NCBI RefSeq assembly: GCF_019061305.1
Contig: NZ_JAHQZT010000014.1
Span: forward strand, 1 to 64,000
Reading direction: 5' to 3'
Source: Marinobacterium weihaiense
GTDB taxonomy: Bacteria; Pseudomonadota; Gammaproteobacteria; Pseudomonadales; Balneatricaceae
Length of the DNA stretch: 64,000 nucleotides
The stretch's first letter is position 1, and every line of letters starts with the position of its first letter. The notes beneath the pieces were generated by a model. It was not told the origin of the DNA and did no database searches. It saw only the letters and a program-made list of their open reading frames with translations. Of this stretch, positions 27,945 through 36,546 are shown piece by piece. The position numbers were made by a program, and so were the translations under genes.

Positions 27945-29462
27945 TCAGCCCAGGAACAGCTTGTAGGCCGGGTTGTCGGTTTCGTCGTAGAAGGTGTAGC
28001 CGATCTCTTCCAGGAAGCTGACCACCTGTGCATGTTCGGTGTTCGGCACCTGCATGCCCACCAGCACACGGCCATAGGCGGCGCCATGGTTGCGGTAGTG
28101 GAACATGGAAATGTTCCAGCGTCCACCCAGCTTGCTGAGGAACTTCATCAGCGCTCCCGGCCGTTCCGGGAATTCGAACCGGAACACCACCTCGTTGTCG
28201 ACGCCGGCAGGGGCGTGGCCGCCCACCATGTAACGCACGTGTAGCTTGGCGGTTTCATCGTCGGTCAGATCGACCACCTCATCCAGATGTTCGCCCAGTT
28301 CCGCTAGCAGCTCTTCGCGGCCGTCGTTGTTGGGGCGAATCTGGATGCCGGCAAATACGATTGCCTGTTCATCATCGCTGTAGCGGTAGTTGAACTCGGT
28401 GATGTTACGCTTGCCCAGGACCTTGCAGAACTGCTTGAAGCTGCCCGGCTGCTCCGGAATCTTGGCGGCGATGATCGCCTCGCGCTGCTCACCCAGCTCG
28501 GAACGCTCGGCGATATGGCGCAGGCGGTCGAAGTTGACGTTGGCACCGGAGTTGATAGCGATCAGGGTCTGGCCGCTGGCGCCCTCGCGGGCCGCGTATT
28601 TCTTCAGACCCGCCACGCCGAGTGCGCCGGCGGGTTCGGTGACCGAGCGGGTGTCGTCGAAAATGTCCTTGATGGCGGCACAGATCTCGTCGGTGGAGAC
28701 GGTGATCACCTCATCGACATGGTCCTTGCAGATCTCCCAAGTATTTTCGCCGATCTGGGCCACGGCCACGCCGTCCGCGAACAGGCCGACCTGATCCAGC
28801 ACGGCGCGGTAGCCCTCGCGCTTGGCCAACGCCAGGCAGGCGGAATCGGCATACTCGACACCGATGACTTTGGTCTCGGGGCGCAGGTACTTGACGTAGG
28901 CCGCCACGCCGGCGATCAGGCCACCGCCGCCGACGGGGACGAAGATGGCATCGATATGGCCGCTTTCCTGGCGCAGCATCTCCATGCCGATGGTGCCCTG
29001 GCCGGCAATGACGTCCGGGTCATCGTAGGGGTGGATGTAGACCAGCCCCTTTTCGGCCATCAGCTTTTCCGAGTGGCGACGGGCGTCGTCGAAGGCATCA
29101 CCGATCAGCACCGCCTTGCCGCCCAGGCGCTTGACGTTGTTGACCTTCACGTCAGGGGTGGTCTTGGGCATGACAATGGTGGCCTTAACGCCGAGCAGGC
29201 GCGCCGCCATGGCCACACCCTGGGCGTGGTTGCCGGCAGAGGCGGTAATCACCCCCAGCGCCTTCTCCTCGTCGGTCAGCTGCGCCATCTTGTTGTAGGC
29301 GCCGCGCAGCTTGAAGGAGTAGACCGGCTGCTCATCCTCGCGCTTGAGCAGGACGCGGTTGCCCAGACGCTCGGTCAGGCCGCGGGCTTCGTCCAGTGGC
29401 GTTTCGATGGCGGCGTCATAGACCCGTGCTTCGAGGATCTTCTTGATATATCGATGTGGCAT
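27945..29462 (-). CDS. ilvA: Biosynthetic threonine deaminase
   Basis: Pyridoxal-phosphate enzyme that converts threonine to 2-oxobutanoate and ammonia, the first step of isoleucine synthesis. The 505-residue product has the PLP lysine at Lys51 (YSFKLRGA), the glycine-rich loop SAGNHAQG and VPVGGGGLIAG in the catalytic domain, and two ACT-like regulatory domains after about residue 325 that bind isoleucine and valine in known enzymes. The two-domain tail marks the biosynthetic rather than the catabolic type. It diverges from rpiA. Confidence 0.95.
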   Translation of the reverse strand: MPHRYIKKILEARVYDAAIETPLDEARGLTERLGNRVLLKREDEQPVYSFKLRGAYNKMAQLTDEEKALGVITASAGNHAQGVAMAARLLGVKATIVMPKTTPDVKVNNVKRLGGKAVLIGDAFDDARRHSEKLMAEKGLVYIHPYDDPDVIAGQGTIGMEMLRQESGHIDAIFVPVGGGGLIAGVAAYVKYLRPETKVIGVEYADSACLALAKREGYRAVLDQVGLFADGVAVAQIGENTWEICKDHVDEVITVSTDEICAAIKDIFDDTRSVTEPAGALGVAGLKKYAAREGASGQTLIAINSGANVNFDRLRHIAERSELGEQREAIIAAKIPEQPGSFKQFCKVLGKRNITEFNYRYSDDEQAIVFAGIQIRPNNDGREELLAELGEHLDEVVDLTDDETAKLHVRYMVGGHAPAGVDNEVVFRFEFPERPGALMKFLSKLGGRWNISMFHYRNHGAAYGRVLVGMQVPNTEHAQVVSFLEEIGYTFYDETDNPAYKLFLG

Positions 29463-29603
29463 AGGGCTGGTTTCTGTATCTCGTAGGGCCGCGTGGCGAG
29501 GCGGGTGTGACAGGGCCGCGTCGGTCGGGCCGATGTGACTAAAGTATGTCCAAATGGTATCGGCTCCATGGGTCAGCGTCTACAAGGGCAACGGCGGGTT
29601 GCG

Positions 29604-29609
29604 TATAAT
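29604..29609 (+). promoter_or_regulatory. -10 element of rpiA promoter
   Basis: A perfect TATAAT stands 34 nt before the rpiA start. The expected -35 position has no good match, so activation or an unusual promoter may be involved. Confidence 0.4.
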
Positions 29610-29643
29610 CAAGGTTCAGTTTGAATCAGCGATGGACAGACCC

Positions 29644-30318
29644 ATGACACAAGACGAGATGAAACAGGCGGTGGCGCAGGCAGCCGTTGACCATATCAAG
29701 GGCCGCCTTGAAAACGACAGCATTATCGGCGTCGGCACCGGCTCGACCGCCAACTGTTTTATCGACGCCCTGGCTGCGATCAAGGATCGCTTCGCCGGCG
29801 CCGTGGCCAGCTCCGAAGCCACGGCCGAACGCCTGCGCGGGCATGGTATCGAGGTGTTCGACCTGAACTCGGTCAGCCAGATGGAGTTTTATGTCGATGG
29901 TGCCGATGAGTTCGACCCTCACCTCAATTTGGTCAAGGGCGGCGGCGGTGCGCTGACGCGTGAAAAGATCGTGGCGGCCGTGGCCCGTGAGTTCGTCTGC
30001 ATCGTGGACCAGTCGAAGCGGGTCGAGTTGTTGGGCCAGTTCCCGCTACCGGTGGAAGTGATTCCCATGGCGCGCTCGTATGTCGGTCGCAAGCTGGCGG
30101 CGCTGGGTGGTCAGCCGGTTTACCGCGACGGCTTTGTCACCGACAACGGCAACATCATCCTCGACCTGCATGATCTGGACGTGCTCGATCCCAAGGCTCT
30201 GGAAGCGCAGCTCAACAACATCGTCGGGGTGGTGACCAACGGCCTGTTTGCCCGCCGTGGTGCGGATATCATTCTGATGGGTACGCCCAACGGCGTGGAA
30301 ACCCTGCGCCCTGCCTGA
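29644..30318 (+). CDS. rpiA: Ribose-5-phosphate isomerase A
   Basis: Interconverts ribose 5-phosphate and ribulose 5-phosphate in the pentose phosphate pathway. The 224-residue product has the phosphate loop [31 protein letters not shown] and IVDQSKRV, all family hallmarks. The start at 29644 ([10 protein letters not shown]) matches E. coli; another ATG at 29632 would add four residues. It is convergent with the MerR-family gene, with stop codons touching. Confidence 0.95.
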   Translation: MTQDEMKQAVAQAAVDHIKGRLENDSIIGVGTGSTANCFIDALAAIKDRFAGAVASSEATAERLRGHGIEVFDLNSVSQMEFYVDGADEFDPHLNLVKGGGGALTREKIVAAVAREFVCIVDQSKRVELLGQFPLPVEVIPMARSYVGRKLAALGGQPVYRDGFVTDNGNIILDLHDLDVLDPKALEAQLNNIVGVVTNGLFARRGADIILMGTPNGVETLRPA

Positions 30319-30753
30319 TTAACTCTCCCGCGAGCCCGGCACGTCGGCGGGCTCGTCCTGCTCCAGAAAAGCCAGAATCGGGCAGTTCGCCGTCGAGCCC
30401 TGTCCGCTGCACAGGGACGACAGCCCGCGCAGGGCCTGCTGAATCCGTTGCAGATCCTCGATCTTGCGTTCGATTTCATCGATGCGAGCCTCGACCCGCT
30501 GTTTAACCCCAGCCGAGTCGGCCTCGGGGTGTGCCTGCAGCTCGAGCAGGTCGCGAATTTCGTCCAGCGTGAACCCAAGCTCCTTGCTGCGCTTGATGAA
30601 GGCAAGGCGATCAAGAGTCTCGACAGGGAAGACACGGTAGCCGGACGGCAGGCGTGCTGGGGGTGGGATCAGGCCTCGGCGTTCATAATAGCGCAGAGCT
30701 TCGACGCTGAGGCCGGAGCGGCGGGCCAGTGCTCCAATCTTGAGATCAGACAT
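30319..30753 (-). CDS. MerR-family regulator, CueR-like
   Basis: The 144-residue activator has a MerR helix-turn-helix (IGALARRSGLSVEALRYYER, residues 6-25), a long dimerisation helix, and a C-terminal metal loop with Cys115 and Cys124. The position that is Cys in ZntR and MerR is Ser80 here, as in CueR, which binds monovalent copper, silver or gold. CueR's two cysteines are seven residues apart; here they are eight. No copper ATPase gene is in the window. It follows a 41-residue membrane-protein gene by 23 nt, so it may be cotranscribed with it. Confidence 0.85.
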   Translation of the reverse strand: MSDLKIGALARRSGLSVEALRYYERRGLIPPPARLPSGYRVFPVETLDRLAFIKRSKELGFTLDEIRDLLELQAHPEADSAGVKQRVEARIDEIERKIEDLQRIQQALRGLSSLCSGQGSTANCPILAFLEQDEPADVPGSRES

Positions 30754-30776
30754 GTCAGCCGCATCGGTGCAGTGAC

Positions 30777-30902
30777 TTACCACTGCACCACTTTGGTCAG
30801 GGCGATGCTGACCGGCATGGTGATCCACAGCATGGCCAGGATGTTGATGAAAAACCAGCCAAAACCGGCTGGATCGCGGAAGTTCTCGTCATGGTGCGCC
30901 AT
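30777..30902 (-). CDS. Small membrane protein, 41 residues
   Basis: The start at 30902 has AGGGGATATC before it, a strong ribosome-binding site. The product has a polar N-terminus rich in His, Asp and Glu, then one hydrophobic segment from about residue 14 to 37 (FGWFFINILAMLWITMPVSI). I do not recognise it. Size and shape resemble accessory subunits of membrane complexes. The upstream region carries an Anr/FNR box and a TATAAT, and the CueR-like gene follows, which suggests a link with oxygen and perhaps metal supply. Confidence 0.7.
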   Translation of the reverse strand: MAHHDENFRDPAGFGWFFINILAMLWITMPVSIALTKVVQW

Positions 30903-30932
30903 GATATCCCCTTGCGTAAAACTGTATGTTTG

Positions 30933-30946
30933 TTGATCAATATCAA
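30933..30946 (-). promoter_or_regulatory. Anr/FNR box
   Basis: TTGATCAATATCAA is a perfect match to the FNR/Anr palindrome TTGAT-N4-ATCAA. It lies 31 nt before the small membrane protein start. It sits downstream of the TATAAT at 30955-30960, near the expected transcription start, which would fit repression from that promoter; activation of a second promoter closer to the gene is not excluded. Confidence 0.7.
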
Positions 30947-30954
30947 AGCGCAGG

Positions 30955-30960
30955 ATTATA
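30955..30960 (-). promoter_or_regulatory. -10 element upstream of the small membrane protein
   Basis: A perfect TATAAT on the minus strand, directly next to a 36-bp nested dyad (30961-30996). No standard -35 is visible at 16-19 nt, suggesting that a regulator bound at the dyad controls it. Confidence 0.45.
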
Positions 30961-30996
30961 GCCAATACGCTGGCGCTTTTATAGCCAGGTATTGGC
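30961..30996. repeat. Nested dyad, possible operator
   Basis: Outer arms GCCAATA (30961-30967) and TATTGGC (30990-30996); inner arms CTGGC (30970-30974) and GCCAG (30984-30988). On the plus strand a short T run follows, but no plus-strand gene ends here. Its position against the TATAAT suggests a protein-binding operator rather than a terminator. Confidence 0.5.
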
Positions 30997-31020
30997 ATCA
31001 TTTTTGTAGGAGTATTGCCT

Positions 31021-31043
31021 GCGGGCCGGCTCAGCCGGCCCGC
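31021..31043 (-). terminator. Hairpin at the end of ybbP
   Basis: Perfect 10-bp arms GCGGGCCGGC and GCCGGCCCGC with the stop codon of ybbP as the 3-nt loop. Very stable but without a T tract. Confidence 0.4.
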
Positions 31044-33493
31044 AGCAGGCGGTAGCACTGGTCCAGCCGCAGCGGACGTCGGATCAGCCAGCCGATCAGT
31101 ACGAAGATCAGTGCTGCCAGCAGCGGTAACGCCAGCCAGAGCTCGGTGTGTAGGCGGGGCGGAATCTGCAGCAGCCACTGATGCAGCATCGCCAATACCC
31201 CTTCGGCACTGAGGCTGGCCAGCAGGCCGCACACCAGGCCGATCAGCAGGAACTCGAGCAGGTCCAGCTGTCGCGCCTGGTCTGCTGTCACGCCCAGCGT
31301 CTGCAACAGAGCGCTTTCAAAGCGGCGCTGCTCCAGTGCCTGCAGTAGGGTTACCCCCAACAGCATGACCCCGCACCCCAGGCTCAGGGCCAGAATCAGG
31401 GCCGAGCTGTCGCCCAGCCGCTGTAGCCAGCCGGCCAGCTGATCGAGGACCTGGTCGATGTCGATCAGAGTCAGCGACGGGAACTGCTGCAGCAGCTCGC
31501 GGCTGATGCCGCGCTGCTCCGGCTCCAGGTGGAAGCTGGTGATCCAGGTGGCCGGGGCATTCTGTAGCGCCTCGGGATTGAAAATGATGTAGAAGTTGGG
31601 GCGGAAGGAGGTCCAGACGACCTCGCGAATGTTGCGGATTTCGCCTTCCACGCGCACGCCGCCGATGTCGAAGCCGAGTCGGTCACCCAGCGCCAGGCCC
31701 AGTTCCTCGGCCATCTCCCGTTCGATAGAAATGGCACCGGCGTCACCGGGTTGCCACCACTGGCCGGCGACCAGCGGGTTGTGGGTTGGACGCTCCACCC
31801 GCCAGCTCAGGTTGAGCTCGCGCCTCAGGGTGTTGTGATCCTGCTGTTCGGCACTCAGCTGCGGCTTGATCGGGTCGCCGTTGAGCGCCGTCAGGCGGCC
31901 GCGAATCATCGGGTACAGCTCGGTATCCAGCTCGCGTTCGGCAAAGAAGCGGTCCACGCCATCCTTCTGCCAGGGCTGGATGTTGATCAGGAAATAGTTG
32001 GGCGTGTCATCGGGGAACTGGGCCTGCCACTGCTCGATCAGGTCGGCGCGGCTGACCCAGACCACACTGAGCAGGGTCAGCAGCATGACCACCACGGCGG
32101 CCTGCAGCCGGTGCCATTGGCGCTGCTGGCGCAGCCGCATCAGCAGCAGTCGCCCCAGCAGCAGGCGCCGGGCCAGCGGGCGGGCACAGGCCTGCAGGCC
32201 CGCCTGGGCCAACCAGCCGAAGAGAGCGCCGCCCAGCAGCAGGAACAGCAGCAGTCCCAGGGCGGGCAGCGGGGCCTGCAGAAAGGCCAGCAGGGTGGCG
32301 GCCAGCAACAGCAGCGACAGCCCCTGCATCAGCAGGGCGGTACGGTCACGGGGCGGGGCGTCGCCACGCAGCAGGTGGGCAACCGGAATGCGTGCCAGTT
32401 GGAGGATGGGGGGCAGGCCCAGCAGCACCAGCAGGGCCAGCCCCAGAGCGGGCCCACTGAGCCAGCGCAGCCAGTGTGCCGTGGGCAGTGCCTGCGGCAG
32501 CAGGTCGGCCAGCCAGCGGTAGACGCTCCACTCCAGCACATAGCCGGTGAGCACCCCGGCACTGGCGGTCAGCAGCCAGGCCAGCAGCAGCTGGTACAGA
32601 TAGACCCGGATCAGCTGACCGGGCCTCAGCCCCAGGTTCAGCAGCAGGGCGCTGCGGGTATGCTGGCCCAGGCTGAAACGGCGCAGGGCCAGCACAATGG
32701 TCAGCGCCGACAGCAGCAGGGCGATCAGTGCGCTGAGCTTGAGGTAGCTGAGCGCGTTGCCCAGAGCATTGCCGGTCAGGGGCTGATCCTTGCTCAGGGC
32801 ATGGATGCGTTCGTAATCGGCCAGGGTGGGCTGCAGTGCTCGATTGAGTGCGGTGATGGCCTCGGCCGGGCCGGCCAACAGAATACGGTAGTTGGCTCGG
32901 CTGCCCGGGGCCAGCACACCGCTGGCCTCCAGATCAGCGGCGTTGACCAGAATGTGGGGGCTGAAACTGCGGAAGCCGGTCCCCCGGTCCGGCGATCCGA
33001 GCAGCTCGCGGCTAACGCTGAGCGGCTGATAACCGAACTCCAGCTGATCACCCGGCTGCAGCTGCAGCTGGGTCATCACGCGCGGCTCCACCCAGACGTC
33101 GCCCGGTGCGGGGATGCCGGTGCCGGGCGGCTCGGTGACCAGCTCGCCGCGCAGCGGGTAGGGCGCCTGGAGCGCCCGCACCGACACCAGCATCAGGTCG
33201 TCACCCCGGCCGACCATGCTGGGGAACTGAATCACCCGGGTCTGCCGAATGCCGTCCAGCGGCAGGCCATCCAGGCGTTCCGGGGCAATGGGGCGACTGC
33301 TGCTCAACACCAGGTCGGCACCCAACAGGGCGGCACTTTCACGCAGCAGCCCCCGTTCCAGGCGATCGCCGAGCACAGCCAGCAGGGTCGTCAGGGCAAT
33401 GGCGATCCAGCTGGCCAGCAACAGCGCGCGCCATTCGGTGGTGCGCAGTTGGCTCCACAGCTGGCGCGTGGCCAGTCGGGTCAGCAGGCTCAT
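31031..33493 (-). CDS. ybbP: ABC transporter permease YbbP
   Basis: The 820-residue membrane protein has an N-terminal membrane helix, a MacB-type periplasmic region, a central block of helices, and a second FtsX-like group of helices at the C-terminus (DSSALILALSLGCGVMLLG onward). This is the two-FtsX-domain layout of YbbP, partner of YbbA. The system is thought to export or extract a hydrophobic substrate, still undefined. Its ATG overlaps the ybbA stop as ATGA, so translation is coupled. Confidence 0.9.
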   Translation of the reverse strand: MSLLTRLATRQLWSQLRTTEWRALLLASWIAIALTTLLAVLGDRLERGLLRESAALLGADLVLSSSRPIAPERLDGLPLDGIRQTRVIQFPSMVGRGDDLMLVSVRALQAPYPLRGELVTEPPGTGIPAPGDVWVEPRVMTQLQLQPGDQLEFGYQPLSVSRELLGSPDRGTGFRSFSPHILVNAADLEASGVLAPGSRANYRILLAGPAEAITALNRALQPTLADYERIHALSKDQPLTGNALGNALSYLKLSALIALLLSALTIVLALRRFSLGQHTRSALLLNLGLRPGQLIRVYLYQLLLAWLLTASAGVLTGYVLEWSVYRWLADLLPQALPTAHWLRWLSGPALGLALLVLLGLPPILQLARIPVAHLLRGDAPPRDRTALLMQGLSLLLLAATLLAFLQAPLPALGLLLFLLLGGALFGWLAQAGLQACARPLARRLLLGRLLLMRLRQQRQWHRLQAAVVVMLLTLLSVVWVSRADLIEQWQAQFPDDTPNYFLINIQPWQKDGVDRFFAERELDTELYPMIRGRLTALNGDPIKPQLSAEQQDHNTLRRELNLSWRVERPTHNPLVAGQWWQPGDAGAISIEREMAEELGLALGDRLGFDIGGVRVEGEIRNIREVVWTSFRPNFYIIFNPEALQNAPATWITSFHLEPEQRGISRELLQQFPSLTLIDIDQVLDQLAGWLQRLGDSSALILALSLGCGVMLLGVTLLQALEQRRFESALLQTLGVTADQARQLDLLEFLLIGLVCGLLASLSAEGVLAMLHQWLLQIPPRLHTELWLALPLLAALIFVLIGWLIRRPLRLDQCYRLLRAG

Positions 33494-34185
33494 GAGTGTA
33501 CCTCCTCCAGACGGCCGTTCTGCAGGTGGAGGCGGCGCTGGCAGCGGGCGGCCAGTTCGGTGTCGTGGGTAATCAGCACCAGGGTCGCGCCGGTATCGCG
33601 GTTGAGCCGGAACAGCTGTTCGATGATCTGCTGACCGGTGTCGTCATCCAGGTTGCCGGTGGGCTCGTCGGCAAACAGCACCCGCGGTTCGGTGGCGAAG
33701 GCGCGGGCAATGGCGACCCGCTGCTGCTCGCCGCCGGACAGTTGTGCCGGATAGTGGTCCAGACGTGCGCCAAGACCGACCTGCTCCAGCCAGTGGCGCG
33801 CCTTGCGATCGGCATCGGTCCGGCCCTGGATTTCCAGCGGCAGGCGCACGTTGTCCAGTGCATCCAGTTCCGGCAACAGGTGGAAGGACTGGAAAATGAA
33901 GCTGATCTGTTCCAGGCGCAGGGCGGCACGGGCGGCATCATCCAGCTGGTCCAGTGGCTGGCCGTCAAACAGCACATGACCGGCACTGGGCGTATCCAAT
34001 CCGGCAAGCAGACTCAGCAGGGTGGACTTGCCGGCTCCGGAGCGCCCGATGATGGCCAGACTTTCGCCGGGCAGGATGTGCAGGGTCAGATCACGAAAGA
34101 GGTCCACGCGGCCGGCTTGAGTATTGAAACTTTTTGCGACATCTTGGGCCTCAATAAGCGGCTTTTCTCGGTTGAGGTGTGACAT
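33490..34185 (-). CDS. ybbA: ABC transporter ATP-binding protein YbbA
   Basis: The 231-residue ATPase has Walker [10 protein letters not shown] (residues 47-55), the Q-loop [18 protein letters not shown] typical of the MacB/LolD group, signature LSGGEQQR and Walker [13 protein letters not shown]. It energises YbbP. The start at 34185 has AGGGA just upstream. This start codon overlaps the divergent tesA start by two bases; the frame is open to 34245 but the upstream ATG at 34212 lacks a ribosome-binding site. ybbA next to tesA is the usual order in gammaproteobacteria. Confidence 0.93.
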   Translation of the reverse strand: MSHLNREKPLIEAQDVAKSFNTQAGRVDLFRDLTLHILPGESLAIIGRSGAGKSTLLSLLAGLDTPSAGHVLFDGQPLDQLDDAARAALRLEQISFIFQSFHLLPELDALDNVRLPLEIQGRTDADRKARHWLEQVGLGARLDHYPAQLSGGEQQRVAIARAFATEPRVLFADEPTGNLDDDTGQQIIEQLFRLNRDTGATLVLITHDTELAARCQRRLHLQNGRLEEVHS

Positions 34186-34801
34186 GCGATCCCTGATTTC
34201 GATGGTATTCATATTGTTGGTTTGGGCGACCCCGCTGCAGGCCAAGACGTTGCTGGTGTTGGGTGACAGCCTGTCGGCGGCCTATGGCTTGCCTGCCGAA
34301 CAGGGCTGGGTCAGCCTGCTGGAGCAGGAACTGCGCCAGCGGCAGCTGGCCCAGCGGGTGATCAATGCCAGCATCAGTGGTGAAACCAGCAGTGGCGGCC
34401 TGCAGCGTCTACCGCGACTGTTGAACGATTACCGCCCCGATCTGGTGGTGCTGGAACTGGGCGCCAACGACGGCCTGCGCGGCACGCCACTCAGGATCAT
34501 GGAGCGCAACCTGCGCCAGATGGTTGAACTGAGTCGCCAGGCCGGGGCCCAGGTGATGCTGATCGGCATACGGATCCCTCCCAATTATGGACCGCAATAT
34601 ACGCAAAGGTTCTATTCCATCTACCCCGAGTTGGCACAGGAGTATGATCTGGCGCTGGTGCCGTTTCTGCTGGAGCGGGTGGCGCTGAAGCCCCAGTTCA
34701 TGCAGGCCGACGGGCTGCATCCGACAGCCGCGGCACAGCCGATTCTGCTGCAGACGGTGTGGCCGCACCTGTATCCGCTGTTGCAGCCAGCGGAATCCTG
34801 A
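34184..34801 (+). CDS. tesA: Thioesterase I / arylesterase / lysophospholipase
   Basis: Periplasmic SGNH hydrolase acting on acyl thioesters and esters. The 205-residue precursor has a signal peptide ([20 protein letters not shown]), the nucleophile Ser29 in GDSLSAAYG, block III GAND, and DGLHP with the catalytic Asp and His. GAGGTGTGAC precedes the ATG at 34184. The start codon shares two bases with that of ybbA, and the last 104 bases overlap the end of the histidine-kinase gene on the other strand. Confidence 0.94.
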   Translation: MRSLISMVFILLVWATPLQAKTLLVLGDSLSAAYGLPAEQGWVSLLEQELRQRQLAQRVINASISGETSSGGLQRLPRLLNDYRPDLVVLELGANDGLRGTPLRIMERNLRQMVELSRQAGAQVMLIGIRIPPNYGPQYTQRFYSIYPELAQEYDLALVPFLLERVALKPQFMQADGLHPTAAAQPILLQTVWPHLYPLLQPAES

Positions 34802-36461
34802 TCTGCAGGCAGGTGCCCTGCCCCGGGGCGCTGTCGAGCGCCAGGCTGCCACCCAGTGCTTTGGCGCGGGTCTGCAGGCCGAGCACGCCGAAGCGCCCCT
34901 TGCGACTGATGATGCTCGGGTCGAAGCCACAGCCGTTATCGCTGATCAGCATTTCCAGCTGGTCGGTGGGGCCATCGGCATCACGGCGGTACAGGTGCAG
35001 TTTGGCCTGTGTGCAACCGGCATGGCGCTGCAGATTGGTCAGTCCTTCCTGAATCATCCGGTAGAGGTTGATGTTGTAGCGTTCTTCCATCTCGTTCAAG
35101 GCACCGCCGAGTTGCAGCTCAAGATCGATGCCGCGCCGTTCCAGGTGCAGGCCGCGCACCAGCTCGCGAATGGCATCTACCAGCCCCAGGTCGTCCAGCA
35201 GCGTAGGGCGCAGGGCATGCATCAGGTCATAGGTCACGTCATAGATGTGACCGGCAATGTGATCGATGCTGGCCGCGTGGCGGTGAACGCTGTCGTTGCT
35301 GTCCGGATGATCCTGCAACAGCATGCGCGCATCGGTGCGGATGGCGGTCAGGCATTGGCCCAGTTCATCATGCAGCTCCTGCGCCAAGTGTCGTCGTTCA
35401 CGTTCCTGAATGTCGAGAATGCGTTGGGTCAGACGCTGGTTTTCCTGCAGTTGCAACTGCAGCTGGCCGGAATGCTGCTGCAGGTTTTGGCGCAGGCGTT
35501 CGGTCTCGCGGGTTTCGGCGCGGTACTGGTTCGCGGCATGGCGCTGCCGAATCCAGGCATGGGCCAGCAGGCTGATGGCGGTGCTGATCAGCAGGGGCAA
35601 CAGTACCCAGCCCAGCAGGTCGGTCCAGTACAGGGTATTGGTCAGTGTCAACTGCACCGGCAGGTTGCCGATCTGGATGTCACGCTGTTGTTGTATTTGC
35701 AGCAGAGCGGAGCCTTCCTGTTGGCCGACCAGCTGGATAGGCGTGTGGCTGCCGGGCAGGGACAGGCTGAGTCGGCAGCCGGCGGGCAGCGTCGGGGTGT
35801 GCAGCCAGCGGTTGACATCCAGTACCAGCGAGGCGATCAGGCGACGATCATGCGGTGCACTCAGGAACAGGTTCAGTAGCGGCTGGCCCTGATTCTGGCT
35901 GTACAGGCGCGAGTAGGTGATGTCATGGCTGGACGGCGTGCGCAGCAGGGCCGGCTGCAGGGCCGGGATCAGGCCCAGGTCGGTACCCGGCAGAGGCGGC
36001 TGTGCCGAAGGCGTATCGGGCACGACCAGAATCAGTGGATGATAGATCGGCGTGCCGGAGTCTTCCCGCGCGGGCAGGGTCATGGCGCTGAGACCGTGCA
36101 GCAGGAAATCGGGATAATAACGCCGCATGCGCTGCTCGAAGCCCTGAATGTCGTCGCTGCGAACACGCTGTTGCAGCTGGATGCGCTTGACTCCAGGGGT
36201 AAGCTGGCGTCGCTGCTCCAGTGCTGCCGCCAGGGCAGGATCGAACAGTTGCGGTTCGGGCACGTCGAGCAATTGCACCACCTGTTCCAGCAGGCGCTGG
36301 CTGAGAGTCAGGTGCTCTTTCAGCTGCAGAGCGAGAGCGCCCAGCCGTTCGTGCTGGCGCTGCTGCAGGTGGTCTAGATCGTAGCGCACCAGGACCGTGG
36401 CACACACCAGTGTCAGCAGGAGCCACAGCGGCAGTATCAGCAGGGTGGAAGCACGGCGCAT
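34698..36461 (-). CDS. Orphan NarL-type sensor histidine kinase
   Basis: The 587-residue protein has an N-terminal membrane segment (residues 7-25), a periplasmic sensor region of about 260 residues, a second membrane segment (about 290-310), a coiled coil, and a HisKA_3 domain with His364 in LAQELHDELGQCLTAIR, then an ATPase domain with NGCGFDP and GLQTRAKALGGSL. The last 35 residues lie beyond the ATPase domain and are encoded antisense to tesA. No response regulator is adjacent. The signal it senses is unknown. Confidence 0.88.
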   Translation of the reverse strand: MRRASTLLILPLWLLLTLVCATVLVRYDLDHLQQRQHERLGALALQLKEHLTLSQRLLEQVVQLLDVPEPQLFDPALAAALEQRRQLTPGVKRIQLQQRVRSDDIQGFEQRMRRYYPDFLLHGLSAMTLPAREDSGTPIYHPLILVVPDTPSAQPPLPGTDLGLIPALQPALLRTPSSHDITYSRLYSQNQGQPLLNLFLSAPHDRRLIASLVLDVNRWLHTPTLPAGCRLSLSLPGSHTPIQLVGQQEGSALLQIQQQRDIQIGNLPVQLTLTNTLYWTDLLGWVLLPLLISTAISLLAHAWIRQRHAANQYRAETRETERLRQNLQQHSGQLQLQLQENQRLTQRILDIQERERRHLAQELHDELGQCLTAIRTDARMLLQDHPDSNDSVHRHAASIDHIAGHIYDVTYDLMHALRPTLLDDLGLVDAIRELVRGLHLERRGIDLELQLGGALNEMEERYNINLYRMIQEGLTNLQRHAGCTQAKLHLYRRDADGPTDQLEMLISDNGCGFDPSIISRKGRFGVLGLQTRAKALGGSLALDSAPGQGTCLQIRIPLAATADTGAATPSAAESAVPRLSDAARRPA

Positions 36462-36502
36462 CAGTACAGGTATCCTTACCTCGTGAAGGGCGCAGTATAA
36501 AC

Positions 36503-36527
36503 AAAAAAGGCGCCCGCGGGCGCCTTT
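36503..36527 (-). terminator. Terminator of sodB
   Basis: Perfect palindrome AAAGGCGCCC-GC-GGGCGCCTTT (36506-36527), with a run of six T on the minus strand after the stem. It lies 20 nt past the sodB stop. Confidence 0.8.
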
Positions 36528-36546
36528 CTCAGGTCGTCATCTGCAC

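Noticed and set aside
31751-33634. 627-codon plus-strand frame antisense to ybbP and ybbA
   Set aside because: Gln/Gly-rich low-complexity translation caused by Leu-rich membrane codons on the other strand.
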